DNA of 55,947 bases from Gammaproteobacteria bacterium (GCA_027006175.1 JALTKS010000067.1:1-55947), one strand, 5' to 3'. Positions 9,276-19,117 are shown, numbered from the stretch's first letter. The notes: generated by a model not told the origin, from the sequence alone. Made by a program: numbers and translations.

Positions 9276-9454
9276 TAAAATTCTTCTTCCGCATCTAGCT
9301 GACGTGCTTCTTCTTCTAGCATAACAGGAATATCGTCACGAACAGGATATGCGAGCCTGTCCCCTTTACAGATTAATTCTTTAGTTGGCTTGTTAAATAT
9401 CAATGGCCCCTTGCATAATGGGCAAACAAGAATTTCCAGTAACTTTTTATCCAT
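9275..9454 (-). CDS. Trm112-family small protein (YcaR-like)
   Basis: 59 aa, read directly from the minus strand. It starts [16 protein letters not shown] and contains [20 protein letters not shown], the Trm112/YcaR fold. The first half carries CPLC, and the second pair of metal-ligand cysteines common in the family is reduced to one (LICKGD). Position between lpxK and kdsB is the standard gammaproteobacterial place for YcaR. It overlaps the lpxK stop by 8 nt (ATGGATAA) and the kdsB start by 1 nt (TAATG). Function in bacteria is poorly known. In eukaryotes and archaea Trm112 activates methyltransferases. Confidence 0.92.
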   Translation of the reverse strand: MDKKLLEILVCPLCKGPLIFNKPTKELICKGDRLAYPVRDDIPVMLEEEARQLDAEEEF

Positions 9455-10445
9455 GATCTTTTCTCTTTTCTAATAATGCTAATAAACGTGGCGCAAAATG
9501 CTTATTAAGATCTGCTTGCACAGGAACAAACCAATGCTGTTGGCATTGGAAACGCTGGCATTTAACCGCATCTTTTTCCGTCATTAGTACTGGCAAGTCA
9601 TCATCAAAACATACATCCTTTTTATTAAAAGGATGATGGTCAGGATATGCGTGTTCAATTAATGTAATACCAAATTTCTTTAGCCCTGCAAAAAATCGTT
9701 CAGGGTTGCCAATCCCACAAACCGCATGCACAGTCTGTCCGTTAAAACGTTCCAGTCCCTGCACTTTATCAGAAACCAGATTTCTAGCGACCAGCCCTTT
9801 TACCAGCATGGCATATTCACCGCGATCTGCCACACCATTACTCACAACAAAATCAACATTGTCCAATCGAGACACAGGTTCTCTTAGCGGTCCAGCGGGT
9901 AATAAGCGATGATTCCCATAACGTCGAACCCCATCAACCACTGCTATTTCAATATCTCGCTGCATTGCATAATGTTGTAAGCCATCATCAGAAACAATGA
10001 CATCACAATCTGTATGCTGCAACAAGGCATCTATTGCTGCACGACGATCAGGTCCAACAGCAATGGGGCATTTACAACGTCGCGCTAATAATACGGCTTC
10101 ATCGCCAACAATAATGGGATCACTATCAATTCTTACTTGTTGCGGCCAACTACCGGCTTTACCTTTGTAACCACGACTAATGATAGCGGGCCGATAACCG
10201 GCGCTTTTGAGCAATTCAACGACCCAAATAACCAGAGGTGTTTTACCACTCCCCCCGACAGATATATTGCCAACAACAATTATGGGAACAGGAAATGACT
10301 GGCTTTGCTTCCAGGCATGATCATAAGCAAAACGGCGTATCTTGACTAATTGGGAAAACACCCAACTAACCGGCAAAAATAGTACACATTGCCAACCATT
10401 TCCATACCAGACGTTATTAAAAAAACGTGTTAGCCATGACTTCAT
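9447..10445 (-). CDS. lpxK: tetraacyldisaccharide 4'-kinase
   Basis: 332 aa inner-membrane lipid A kinase that phosphorylates the 4' position of the disaccharide precursor. A hydrophobic N-terminal anchor (about residues 17-32) is followed by the P-loop [12 protein letters not shown] (59-70), DDGLQHY and a conserved MTEKDAVK near the C-terminus. It follows msbA with 3 nt between them, as in E. coli msbA-lpxK, and overlaps the Trm112-like gene. Lipid A synthesis and export are thus expressed together here. Confidence 0.97.
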   Translation of the reverse strand: MKSWLTRFFNNVWYGNGWQCVLFLPVSWVFSQLVKIRRFAYDHAWKQSQSFPVPIIVVGNISVGGSGKTPLVIWVVELLKSAGYRPAIISRGYKGKAGSWPQQVRIDSDPIIVGDEAVLLARRCKCPIAVGPDRRAAIDALLQHTDCDVIVSDDGLQHYAMQRDIEIAVVDGVRRYGNHRLLPAGPLREPVSRLDNVDFVVSNGVADRGEYAMLVKGLVARNLVSDKVQGLERFNGQTVHAVCGIGNPERFFAGLKKFGITLIEHAYPDHHPFNKKDVCFDDDLPVLMTEKDAVKCQRFQCQQHWFVPVQADLNKHFAPRLLALLEKRKDHG

Positions 10446-10448
10446 TAC

Positions 10449-12209
10449 TTAATCTTCTCTGTCACTAAATTGCATACGATGGAGTAAGGCATAACGTCCA
10501 TCCAGACGAAGCAATTCATCATGCGTGCCCTGCTCTATGATTTTACCTTCATGCATCACCATAATCGTATCTGCATTTTCAATTGTAGAAAGTCGGTGCG
10601 CAATAACCAATGTAGTACGATTTTTCATTAGTGTTTCAAGAGCCGCTTGAATATGGCGTTCTGATTCAGTATCCAGGGCAGATGTTGCCTCATCAAGAAT
10701 CAGTATCGGTGCATTCTTAAGCAATGCACGTGCAATGGCCAACCTTTGGCGTTGTCCACCAGACAATAACACACCATTCTCTCCTACCATGGTGTCATAC
10801 CCTTCTGGCAATTTTTCAACAAACTCACTTACATGCGCCATTTTTGCTGCATGTTCTATCTCATCACGACTTGCATTATTCAAGCCGCCATAAGCAATAT
10901 TATTCGCAATCGTATCGTTAAACAGCGTGACATGTTGGCTTACTAATGAAATGTGCTGACGTAAATTATTCAATTCAATATCTTTTATGTCGTGACCATC
11001 TATCGATACTACGCCGCTGTTCGAATCATAAAAGCGTGGCAACAAATTAACCAATGTGGTTTTTCCACTACCAGAACGCCCGACAAAGGCAATTGTCTTT
11101 CCTGCTTCTGCTGTAAAAGAAATATCTTCAAGCACCTTCCCTGTATCAGCATCGTAACTAAAATCAACATGAGAGAAAGTGACATTACCTTTTATTTCAC
11201 TTAATTTAGTTGAACCCGTATCCGATTCTTTTTTCAGATCGAGAAAAGTAAAAATACTCTGCGCAGCAGCAATACCTGTTTGCAAATATTCATTTACTGA
11301 AGTGAGGCGCTTTATGGGGCGCTGCAAAACAATCAATGTTGTTAAAATTGAAACAAACACCCCAGGCGTGACTATGTCTCTCATGGATTCAGACGTTGCA
11401 TAATAGATAACCAGCGCTGTACCACTCGCGACTAACAACTGCACCACACCCATACTTAAAACACGTAACACATCCATTTTTATTTTTTGTTTACGATTGT
11501 AATCGTTCTCTTTTTCGAAGTTTATTGCTTCAACTTCCTGTCCACCAAATGTCTTTACAACACGGTGCCCCTCAATAACTTCTTCAGTAACATGGGTAAT
11601 ACCACCCATACTGTTTTGTATGCGTTTACTGACTTTTCGGAACTTCTTGCTAACAAAAGAAATAACCCACGCGACAAACGGGCCAATAACAATAAAAATA
11701 AGCGTCAATTCCCAGCTGTAATAAAGCATCAATGCAATCAAACCAATCGCGGTCAAGCCTTCCTGTATCACGACAGTAATAGCATTGGTTGATGCGCGCC
11801 CTACTTGCTCAGCATCGTAACTCATTCTTGATAACATGGAACCAGAAGATGTTTTGTCATACACAGCGGTGGGCAAACTAAGTAAGTGATCAAACATTTC
11901 CTTACGAAGTTGCTTAATAACAGCACGACCAACATAACTCATGCAGTAGGTAGCAACGAAATTAACCACGATACGAATCGCAAATAATGAAATGAGTAAA
12001 ATCGGAATAAGTGCAATAGCCTCGGGATCCTGGGCAATCAAACTATCATCAACCAACGGTTTCATTAATGCAGGAAAACCGACTTCCGTTATCGAAAAAC
12101 CAACCATGCCTATAATGGCAAGTAAAAACATTTTCCAATGTGGTACAACATAGGTCAGTAGTCGACGGTAAGCCTGCATGCCGTCAAGTTGTTGGCGAGG
12201 TTCAGTCAT
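10449..12209 (-). CDS. msbA: lipid A export ABC transporter MsbA
   Basis: 586 aa half-transporter. It has six membrane segments in residues 1-320, then an ABC domain with Walker A GRSGSGKT (377-384), signature LSGGQ (482-486) and Walker B ILILDE (502-507), and the switch His in VIAHRLST. A homodimer flips lipid A core across the inner membrane. Length and order (exbD upstream, lpxK downstream) support MsbA over other ABCB-type exporters. The spacing to exbD is 5 nt, so it is part of the same transcript. Confidence 0.96.
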   Translation of the reverse strand: MTEPRQQLDGMQAYRRLLTYVVPHWKMFLLAIIGMVGFSITEVGFPALMKPLVDDSLIAQDPEAIALIPILLISLFAIRIVVNFVATYCMSYVGRAVIKQLRKEMFDHLLSLPTAVYDKTSSGSMLSRMSYDAEQVGRASTNAITVVIQEGLTAIGLIALMLYYSWELTLIFIVIGPFVAWVISFVSKKFRKVSKRIQNSMGGITHVTEEVIEGHRVVKTFGGQEVEAINFEKENDYNRKQKIKMDVLRVLSMGVVQLLVASGTALVIYYATSESMRDIVTPGVFVSILTTLIVLQRPIKRLTSVNEYLQTGIAAAQSIFTFLDLKKESDTGSTKLSEIKGNVTFSHVDFSYDADTGKVLEDISFTAEAGKTIAFVGRSGSGKTTLVNLLPRFYDSNSGVVSIDGHDIKDIELNNLRQHISLVSQHVTLFNDTIANNIAYGGLNNASRDEIEHAAKMAHVSEFVEKLPEGYDTMVGENGVLLSGGQRQRLAIARALLKNAPILILDEATSALDTESERHIQAALETLMKNRTTLVIAHRLSTIENADTIMVMHEGKIIEQGTHDELLRLDGRYALLHRMQFSDRED

Positions 12210-12214
12210 CCAGG

Positions 12215-12637
12215 TTAATTTTCTTTCGTTGACAATCGTGTTGCGAACGTTAGTCGTGTAAAACCAAGTTGTCTGGCAGCATCCATTGCTGCAACCACAG
12301 ATTGATGTGAAGCCAGACCATCCGCACTGATAATCATAGGTATGTCACGCTTATCACCGGCAATTTTTACAATTGCTGCTTTTAAGGTATCTATCTGCGA
12401 GTTAATAATTCGCTCACTGTTAATCGCATAGTTACCTTTTTCATCAATTGACACTTCAACTTGTAGGGTCTGTTTTTCCAGTACCTTACCTTCTGCTGTC
12501 GGCAGCTCAATACTCAACTCGGATTCTTTATCGAACGTGGTTGATACCATGAAAAAGATCAGCAATAAAAACACTACGTCAATTAACGGTGTTAAATTTA
12601 CATCTGGATCTTCAACGCGTTGTGATCGAAGCTTCAT
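12215..12637 (-). CDS. exbD: ExbD/TolR-family protein
   Basis: 140 aa. A single membrane helix at about 16-35 contains the essential proton-path aspartate (NLTPLIDVVFLL, D20). A periplasmic domain ends in the family-typical QLGFTRLTFATR. With ExbB it forms a proton-driven motor, which usually energises TonB. No tonB or receptor is nearby, and in this LPS context the motor's client is unknown. The gene overlaps the end of exbB by 4 nt (ATGA). Confidence 0.93.
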   Translation of the reverse strand: MKLRSQRVEDPDVNLTPLIDVVFLLLIFFMVSTTFDKESELSIELPTAEGKVLEKQTLQVEVSIDEKGNYAINSERIINSQIDTLKAAIVKIAGDKRDIPMIISADGLASHQSVVAAMDAARQLGFTRLTFATRLSTKEN

Positions 12638-13287
12638 GCGGTTTCATTACCTTCTAATAATTCACCATCAACACTGTCTGCTTCTCGATCACCGTGCATC
12701 ACCTCAATCAGCTTTAATGATTCTTGCTCCATGGTAATAATGAGCTCATTGACGTGTCCCTTAAAATAACGAGAAAACATTAAAGCAGGGATAGCAACAG
12801 ACAAGCCTGCGGCAGTCGTAATCAAAGCCTTGGAAATACCCGCAGCCAGATTCGCAGGATCCCCAACACCGTGCTCGATAATAGCGGCAAACACATCAAT
12901 CATACCGACTACCGTACCTAATAAACCTAATAACGGCGTAATCGAAGCAATAATACCCAAGGTATTCAAGAACCGCTCAAGCTCAGGGACAATATGACGC
13001 CCTGCATCCTCAATGCTTTCTTTCATGATTTCGCGTGGATGATGACGATTTATCAAGCCAGCGGCAATGATTTTACCTAATGGTGAGCTATTTCTGAGAT
13101 GCGTGACCTTCACTTCATCCAAATCATTGGCTCGTGCCCAGTGCCAGACCTGTGCCACCAGATGTTTAGGGGTGATTTTTTTGCGTTGTAGTGACCAAAA
13201 ACGCTCTACAATAATGGCGACAGCCAGAATAGAGCATATGACTATCGGTAGCATGAGCCAGCCACCCGCTTTCACAAATTCAAACAC
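12634..13287 (-). CDS. exbB: ExbB/TolQ/MotA-family proton channel
   Basis: 217 aa with three membrane segments (about 10-28, 110-135 and 150-172). It has the family block GLLGTVVGMIDVF and a conserved Thr in ALITTAAGLSVAIP. The start is a GTG at 13287 (MFEFVKAGG); an AAGG Shine-Dalgarno-like stretch lies about 10 nt upstream. It pairs with exbD downstream. The 116-nt gap before it, after comEC, probably carries its own promoter, but I could not assign one with confidence. Confidence 0.93.
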   Translation of the reverse strand: MFEFVKAGGWLMLPIVICSILAVAIIVERFWSLQRKKITPKHLVAQVWHWARANDLDEVKVTHLRNSSPLGKIIAAGLINRHHPREIMKESIEDAGRHIVPELERFLNTLGIIASITPLLGLLGTVVGMIDVFAAIIEHGVGDPANLAAGISKALITTAAGLSVAIPALMFSRYFKGHVNELIITMEQESLKLIEVMHGDREADSVDGELLEGNETA

Positions 13288-13403
13288 GGTATCTATACCT
13301 TCGTTATCTTTTTGATTTATAAGTTTTTTTTATCATTTTTCAGTTACTGGAGAATATCTTCTCAAGTAGTTGATTATTGTACAACATGACCGCCACAAAA
13401 CCA

Positions 13404-15695
13404 TCACTGACTGTGCCAATATCGCCTCAATTTATCTCGCCAGCGCAGCGGCTGGGAAATGCCTGTTGATGTGATATTCACCGAAATAGCCCCCGAATTC
13501 TGTGTTTCAAACCACTTTATGCTGTCTGAGTCATACCGTTTTATAACAGAGTAATGTGGGAAACGATAACGATTACGGTAACCATCGGCTATTAACACCA
13601 GCTCAGGTGAAACCGCCTCCATAAAAGCCGATGATGATGAGGTTTTACTTCCGTGATGTGGCGCAATCAAGATATCGCTTTTTAATTGCTCGCCATAATA
13701 TTGAATAAGTTGAGCCTCCGCTTTTTTCTCAATATCTGCCGGTAACAGGATAACCTTATCGTCAACCCGTACTTGCAAAACACATGAACGATTATTCCCT
13801 CCTCTTGCCACGTTTTTTTGTGGGTGTAGTATCTCAAACTGAATACCGTCCCACTGCCAGGACTGACCTGCATTGCATGGAATTGATTGCTTATGTTGCC
13901 AGCGTTTTGTACTCGCCCCTGAATAAAGCATTTGCACAGGGAATGTATTCAGTAACGCATTCGCGCCGCCACTGTGATCATTATCGCCGTGACTCACAAT
14001 CAGTGCATCGACACGACTTATCCCCTGAGATTTCAAAAAAGGAATAATTATATTCTTGCCTGCATCAGAACGTGCTGAGTAACGCGGCCCCGTATCAAAT
14101 ACCAAGCTATGATTTTTAGTTTGCAGGACAACAGATAGACCCTGACCAACATCAAGTAAGGTTAAGTTTAAACTCCCTTCATCAGGACGCGATTTAGTTA
14201 CCATGAGTGCCGGTAAAAATAACACCGGCGCTAACCATCGTGCTGGTACACCTCGTGGCATCAACAAATAAATAGCTGCCACTGCCGCAGGTATCAACGT
14301 CCATAATACAGGTGTCGGCGTCTCTATCACGGCCCAGTGTTGAGAAGATAACCATTCCAACAACACCCATAATAAATCAAGTGATTCGCTTGCAATCGAC
14401 AGTAGTCCTTTTGATAACAAAGGAAAAATATCCAGCGTGATCACGCCGAGTAATGTGCTTGGTACAGTGATAAAACTTACCCATGGCACAGCGATTACGT
14501 TAGCCAGTGGTGCAGATAAGCTCACACGCTGAAAAAACAGTAACATCAAGGGCAACATACCGATGGCAATAACAAACTGTACTTTACTAGTCCCACCGAT
14601 AACAGACGGGCTTTTAATCCGCCCTGTCGCCGCTAAAAGAATCACAGCAACCGCAGCAAATGATAACCAGAAACCAATATCCAAGACCGACATGGGATCA
14701 AACACCAATATCACCAACAAACTAAACGCAATAATATTGGATGCACTGACTGTCCGGCGTTGTATTAACGACAACATAACAACGCATACCATTAAAAAAG
14801 CACGCTGTGTCGGAATCGTGAAACCCGCCAGCAATGCATAGACCAATGCAGCCATGATTGCTGCCGCTGCGGCAGGTATTTGCACCGGCATACTACGCAA
14901 CAACAATGGGATACGCGATACCAATAAACGCATTAGCAAAAAGGCAAATCCGGCAACAAGCCCAATGTGCAATCCCGAAATAGCGACAAGATGGATCGTG
15001 CCTGTGCGCGTTAATACTTCCCATTCACTGGAAGTCATTCGTTTACGTTCACCAATGGCTAAGGCTTCAATAATGCCTGCATGTGATTTTTTACTCAGTA
15101 CGTTTTGTAATGATGTGGATAATGACTGACGTAAGCGGACAATACGATCAGCCATGCTTGGTTCAATCTCAGTATCATTTAAAACCTGATTAACATCATT
15201 ACGCCGAACATAGCCCGTTGCTGAAATACCCTTACGATACAAGTTGCGTTCATAATCAAAACCGCCAGGGTTCATCGAACCATGTGGACGTTTTAATTTA
15301 ACTAATAAGCGCCAGTGCTCACCGGCTTTAGGTGGACGATATAATTTCTCATACCAGCTCAACTTTAATAAATGTGTTTTATTCTCAAGTTGGGTTCTGA
15401 AGATAAATTGTGTTGAGCGCTTTGATACAGATGGAATACTCGCAATAGCACCTTCAAGTAATAGCTGTTTCCCTTCAAGTGCTTGAGGAAAGGTATTATT
15501 TTGAAACAATAGAATGGATGCAAAGACCCAATTAAAACCAAGTACCAGGGCAAAAATAGGCTTTAACCATGGTTTAGCGGCATAAATCCCGAGCAAAGCA
15601 ATCGGAATTAACAGCAACCAGACTGTAGATGGAATTTGAGAGGATTGCTGCGCAGCAACAATACCTATCATAAATGCGATCGTCCCTGTACGCAT
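13404..15695 (-). CDS. comEC: DNA internalization competence protein ComEC/Rec2
   Basis: 763 aa, full length. The N-terminal membrane segments and OB-like domain precede the competence domain with TIHLVAISGLHIGLVAG, a multi-helix channel region and a C-terminal metallo-beta-lactamase domain with DVGQGLSVVL and SHGDNDHSGG. ComEC is the inner-membrane channel for single-stranded DNA in natural transformation. The MBL domain is thought to degrade the second strand. It is intact, so DNA uptake is possible, although the pilus and ComEA genes would have to be elsewhere. The gene occupies the same place beside exbB and a DUF2062 gene as in Pseudomonas. Confidence 0.95.
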   Translation of the reverse strand: MRTGTIAFMIGIVAAQQSSQIPSTVWLLLIPIALLGIYAAKPWLKPIFALVLGFNWVFASILLFQNNTFPQALEGKQLLLEGAIASIPSVSKRSTQFIFRTQLENKTHLLKLSWYEKLYRPPKAGEHWRLLVKLKRPHGSMNPGGFDYERNLYRKGISATGYVRRNDVNQVLNDTEIEPSMADRIVRLRQSLSTSLQNVLSKKSHAGIIEALAIGERKRMTSSEWEVLTRTGTIHLVAISGLHIGLVAGFAFLLMRLLVSRIPLLLRSMPVQIPAAAAAIMAALVYALLAGFTIPTQRAFLMVCVVMLSLIQRRTVSASNIIAFSLLVILVFDPMSVLDIGFWLSFAAVAVILLAATGRIKSPSVIGGTSKVQFVIAIGMLPLMLLFFQRVSLSAPLANVIAVPWVSFITVPSTLLGVITLDIFPLLSKGLLSIASESLDLLWVLLEWLSSQHWAVIETPTPVLWTLIPAAVAAIYLLMPRGVPARWLAPVLFLPALMVTKSRPDEGSLNLTLLDVGQGLSVVLQTKNHSLVFDTGPRYSARSDAGKNIIIPFLKSQGISRVDALIVSHGDNDHSGGANALLNTFPVQMLYSGASTKRWQHKQSIPCNAGQSWQWDGIQFEILHPQKNVARGGNNRSCVLQVRVDDKVILLPADIEKKAEAQLIQYYGEQLKSDILIAPHHGSKTSSSSAFMEAVSPELVLIADGYRNRYRFPHYSVIKRYDSDSIKWFETQNSGAISVNITSTGISQPLRWRDKLRRYWHSQ

Positions 15696-15773
15696 GATGA
15701 TTTATGTGCCCTTCGTGGCAAAATGTTGGATAATAGTCCCTTATTAAGGCAACCATAACATCAAGATACTCGA

Positions 15774-16289
15774 ATGGCTAAAAATCTCGTCAAACGTTTC
15801 TTACCCAGTCACGATAAAGTACTGAATAACAAGTATTTAAAAATATTTGGTACGCTTTTACACGACCCTAATTTATTCCACATCAATCGTCGATCGGTTG
15901 CCGGTGCTTTTGCTGTTGGTCTGTTCTTCGCCTGGGTACCCGTCCCATTTCAAATGGTGCTTGCCGCCGCCATTGCGATACCTACTCGTGTTAACCTGAT
16001 TATCTCGGTTGCTCTGGTCTGGATCACCAACCCGGCCTCAATGCCCTTCTTATTCTATTTCGCCTACTGGCTTGGCGGACAAGTACTGGGGCTGGATACC
16101 AACCACTTCGATTTTGAGTTAAGTTTTGAATGGCTCACTAATGAATTACTGCTTATTTGGCAACCCTTCCTGCTTGGCTGTTTAATTATGGCAGTAACAA
16201 GCTCAATTCTCGGCTATGGATTTATTCGTTTATTCTGGCGCTGGAATATTGTACGGCGTTGGGAACAACGTAAAATCCGCAAGCGATGA
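15774..16289 (+). CDS. DUF2062 membrane protein
   Basis: 171 aa. The DUF2062 core runs from about residue 25 to 160, with hydrophobic helices at about 42-66, 73-100 and 128-155 and a very basic C-terminus (RRWEQRKIRKR). The family is small inner-membrane proteins, and its function is not established. Divergent from comEC and next to the lol genes, as in pseudomonads. No partner is visible that would reveal its job. Confidence 0.88.
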   Translation: MAKNLVKRFLPSHDKVLNNKYLKIFGTLLHDPNLFHINRRSVAGAFAVGLFFAWVPVPFQMVLAAAIAIPTRVNLIISVALVWITNPASMPFLFYFAYWLGGQVLGLDTNHFDFELSFEWLTNELLLIWQPFLLGCLIMAVTSSILGYGFIRLFWRWNIVRRWEQRKIRKR

Positions 16290-16303
16290 ATTGGAAATAA
16301 AGA

Positions 16304-16708
16304 CTATTTATATGTTTGTGGTTCAATGATTGCGGGAATAACCTTACCGTTCATTAATACAACATAAATATCATACTTGGATTTCTTAACACCATTTGTC
16401 ACCTTAATTAAATAGTGCCAGTGCTTTACATGCGTTGGAAAAGGTCTTATCTCAATTTCCTTTATTACCTCAGAAACACCTAATACTTTAGAAAAATCCT
16501 TTACTGCCTTAATAGCCTGCGCAACAGTCAGTGGCGGCTCACTTATTTCAGGCTTCCATTCTGGACTGTTTTTAATATCCTTTTGACTAATCGATGCAAC
16601 CATTTTGATGTCGTCAAATTGTTCAAATATTATTTCATTAGACTGGAATGCGTATGCATTTGTCGATACAGCAACAACCACCAGAAAAAACCAACGATAA
16701 TAACTCAT
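16304..16708 (-). CDS. small secreted protein, possibly PepSY-like
   Basis: 134 aa. A clear signal peptide (YYRWFFLVVVAVSTNAYA, cleavage about residue 20) precedes a domain of about 110 aa. The pattern VAQAIKAVKDF ... WHYLIKV ... YDIYVVLMNGKVIPAIIEP recalls PepSY-type periplasmic domains, but this is a pattern impression rather than a proven match. It lies 30 nt after lolD on the same strand, where lolE often sits in other species, and could be co-transcribed with it. Function unknown. Confidence 0.75.
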   Translation of the reverse strand: MSYYRWFFLVVVAVSTNAYAFQSNEIIFEQFDDIKMVASISQKDIKNSPEWKPEISEPPLTVAQAIKAVKDFSKVLGVSEVIKEIEIRPFPTHVKHWHYLIKVTNGVKKSKYDIYVVLMNGKVIPAIIEPQTYK

Positions 16709-16738
16709 ATTAATACTTCTCCAACATTTACGTAAAAA

Positions 16739-17434
16739 TTAATTTGTATTTTCATCCGCAGTCAATACACCTGCGTCAAGCATTAAAACTCTATCCATTC
16801 GATGCGCCAGTGTTTCGTCATGAGTTACAATGACAAAGCTGGTTTGGTGTGTTTCATTCAGCTCAATCATTAAATCATGCAAGCGTTCTGCATTATAATT
16901 ATCCAGATTACCAGTTGGCTCATCCGCCAACACACATTTAGGTTCTGTCACCAAAGCACGTGCGAAAGCAGCACGTTGTCGTTCCCCCCCCGACAACTCT
17001 ACTGGACGATGATGCATGCGACTTTCAAGTCCTACTTGATTTAATACATAGCGCGCCTTTTCAGTCGCAACAGCAGGTTTCGTACCACGAAGCATAAGCG
17101 GCATCGCCACATTTTCAACTGCGGTAAATTCAGGTAACAAGTGATGAAATTGATAAACAAACCCTAAACTGCGATTTCTTAATTTGGCACGTTTGGTTTC
17201 ACTGATGTTGGCTATATTCGTACCATCAATAATGACCTCCCCCTGTGTTGGGATGTCCAAACCGCCAAGAAGATGCAATAAAGTACTCTTACCAGCACCC
17301 GAGCGACCAACAATAGCAACACGCTCTGCGCGCTGTACATTTAAATTAACATCCGTCAACACATCAACTTTCAAGTCGCCATCTTCATAGGACTTGGCGA
17401 GATGGTTACATTCAATTACATTCAACTCACTCAT
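16739..17434 (-). CDS. lolD: lipoprotein-releasing ABC ATPase LolD
   Basis: 231 aa ATPase of the Lol complex, which extracts outer-membrane lipoproteins from the inner membrane and hands them to LolA. Walker A is GRSGAGKST (43-51). FVYQFHHLLPEFTAVENVAMPL is the family Q-loop stretch. LSGGERQR and VLADEPTGNLD complete the site. The start overlaps the end of the LolC/E-type permease gene by 8 nt. Only one permease gene is present beside it. Confidence 0.96.
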   Translation of the reverse strand: MSELNVIECNHLAKSYEDGDLKVDVLTDVNLNVQRAERVAIVGRSGAGKSTLLHLLGGLDIPTQGEVIIDGTNIANISETKRAKLRNRSLGFVYQFHHLLPEFTAVENVAMPLMLRGTKPAVATEKARYVLNQVGLESRMHHRPVELSGGERQRAAFARALVTEPKCVLADEPTGNLDNYNAERLHDLMIELNETHQTSFVIVTHDETLAHRMDRVLMLDAGVLTADENTN

Positions 17435-18674
17435 AGCGCAATGCCTCAGCGGGTTGAATATAGGCAGCGCGACTTGCAGGGATAACCGTGAATATTATGG
17501 TCACAATAAACGACGCAATCGAAATAGCCGTGACATCGGACCATTGTAAGTCTGAAGGTAGCTCGCTAATTAAATACACATCGGGTGATAAAAACTGAAC
17601 ATTAAATAAAGATTCAATCGCTGGAACAATGGTGTCGATGTTCAATGATAATGTAACGCCACCAATGACACCTAAAGTAATCCCAACCAAACCAATAATT
17701 AATCCTTGAGTAATAAATATCCAGGTAATTTTAAACGGTGTTGAGCCCAAGGTACGCAGAATCGCAATGTCACTTTGTTTTTCCGTAACCGTCATCACCA
17801 TCATGGCAATAATATTAAATGCAGCAATAATAATAATGAGAATAAGAATAATAGACATAATGCGTTTTTCGGTTTGTACTGCACGGAAGAAGTTTGCATG
17901 CAATTTCGTCCAGTCATTGACCAAATATCCACCCGACAATTGGTCAACCAATTCCAGGCTAATCCGTGGTGCATCAAAAATATCTTTAATCTTAACCCGC
18001 ACCCCTGTTACATTATCGCCCATTCGCATCAGTTTAGCGGCATCTTTAATATGAATAATGGCTAAACCACTATCATATTGGTTATGCCCTGTTTCAAAAA
18101 TACCCGCAACCGTAAAGCGTTTTAATCGAGGTAAAATACCCGCCGGAGTCACCGCTGCTTGCGGGGTGACCATCGTCACCTTGTCGCCCAGATATACCCC
18201 CAGTGCACGAGCCAGATATTTACCCAGATAAATTTTAAAATCACCGGGTTTAAGATCAGCAAAGTCACCCAGCAAAATCCCCTTCTGCACGTCAGACACA
18301 GAAGGTTCAAGCTCAGGGTCAATACCACGAACAAAGGCAGCACTCACATATTGACCATTGGTCAACATTCCTTCTGTACGAATGAAAGGTGCAGAGCCAA
18401 CGACCTGGGAGTTAATGGCAGTACTCTTCATGACCTCATGCCAGTCACCTAGTTCGCCATCCATGCCTTTAATGGTAATGTGCGAAGCCGCACCGAGAAT
18501 GCGTTCCCGCACTTCTTTTTGGAAGCCATTCATGACTGACAGCACCGTAATCATGACCAATACACCAAGCATGATGCCGACAATAGAAATCAATGAAAAT
18601 ATCGAAATAAAATTGTTACGGCGGCGTGCTTTGGTGTAGCGGAGGCCTATATGTACTTCAATTGGACGAAACAT
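17427..18674 (-). CDS. lolC: lipoprotein-releasing permease, LolC/LolE type (possibly LolF-like)
   Basis: 415 aa from the chosen start MFRPIEVHIGLRYT, which matches the usual LolC/E beginning. Upstream in-frame starts at 18683 (ATG) and 18752 (GTG) add 3 or 26 unconserved residues with no Shine-Dalgarno, so they were rejected. There is one N-terminal membrane helix, a large periplasmic MacB-like domain and three C-terminal helices. LolCDE normally needs two permeases, LolC and LolE. Here only one lies next to lolD, and the next gene is an unrelated secreted protein. It may act as a homodimer (the LolDF arrangement known from Acinetobacter and Francisella), or a second gene may lie elsewhere. 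Confidence 0.9.
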   Translation of the reverse strand: MFRPIEVHIGLRYTKARRRNNFISIFSLISIVGIMLGVLVMITVLSVMNGFQKEVRERILGAASHITIKGMDGELGDWHEVMKSTAINSQVVGSAPFIRTEGMLTNGQYVSAAFVRGIDPELEPSVSDVQKGILLGDFADLKPGDFKIYLGKYLARALGVYLGDKVTMVTPQAAVTPAGILPRLKRFTVAGIFETGHNQYDSGLAIIHIKDAAKLMRMGDNVTGVRVKIKDIFDAPRISLELVDQLSGGYLVNDWTKLHANFFRAVQTEKRIMSIILILIIIIAAFNIIAMMVMTVTEKQSDIAILRTLGSTPFKITWIFITQGLIIGLVGITLGVIGGVTLSLNIDTIVPAIESLFNVQFLSPDVYLISELPSDLQWSDVTAISIASFIVTIIFTVIPASRAAYIQPAEALRYE

Positions 18675-18816
18675 GTTGCGCATTAAAGCATATGACCCGA
18701 GCCTTGACCACTCATGATATTGTGGTCTAAGTCGCAGTTTTTGATTCAGCACCTATATAAGGTATAACATGACAGTGTTATAGTTATTCAAATAGCCACG
18801 GATTCGGAGTTAAACC

Positions 18817-19107
18817 ATGCTAAACAAGAAAACATTGATTAAATCTACTCTGCTATTGTGCTTATTTAGCACGCCTTTTAGCCTTTCGGCTGAAACATTA
18901 AGTATCATCAATGAACCTGAAAATAGCGAAAATGGTGTCTTAAGACCAACTCGTGGAATGACCATGCAACAAGTTGAAGCCAGTTTTGGTGCACCAAATA
19001 GTATTAATCCAGCCGTTGGCAAACCGCCCATCACGGGTTGGGTCTATGACAAATATACTGTGTATTTTGAAGATCAATATGTCATTCATTCAGCGGTAAA
19101 TCGTTAG
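18817..19107 (+). CDS. small secreted protein, BamE/OmlA-like fold
   Basis: 96 aa. The signal peptide (KSTLLLCLFSTPFSLSA, cleavage near residue 25) has no lipobox. The mature part has RGMTMQQVEASFGAPN and GWVYDKYTVYFEDQYVI, the helix-glycine-proline then strand pattern of SmpA/BamE-like domains. It sits 10 nt before aguA, on the same strand, and the pair may be co-transcribed although a functional link is not obvious. The upstream sequence has no strong Shine-Dalgarno apart from a GGAG (18807-18810). Confidence 0.8.
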   Translation: MLNKKTLIKSTLLLCLFSTPFSLSAETLSIINEPENSENGVLRPTRGMTMQQVEASFGAPNSINPAVGKPPITGWVYDKYTVYFEDQYVIHSAVNR

Positions 19108-19117
19108 CTTTTACTGA

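Noticed and set aside
18675-18752. GTG start at 18752 for the LolC/E-type permease
   Set aside because: Adds 26 residues before the canonical MFRPIEVHIGLRYT beginning and has no ribosome-binding site.
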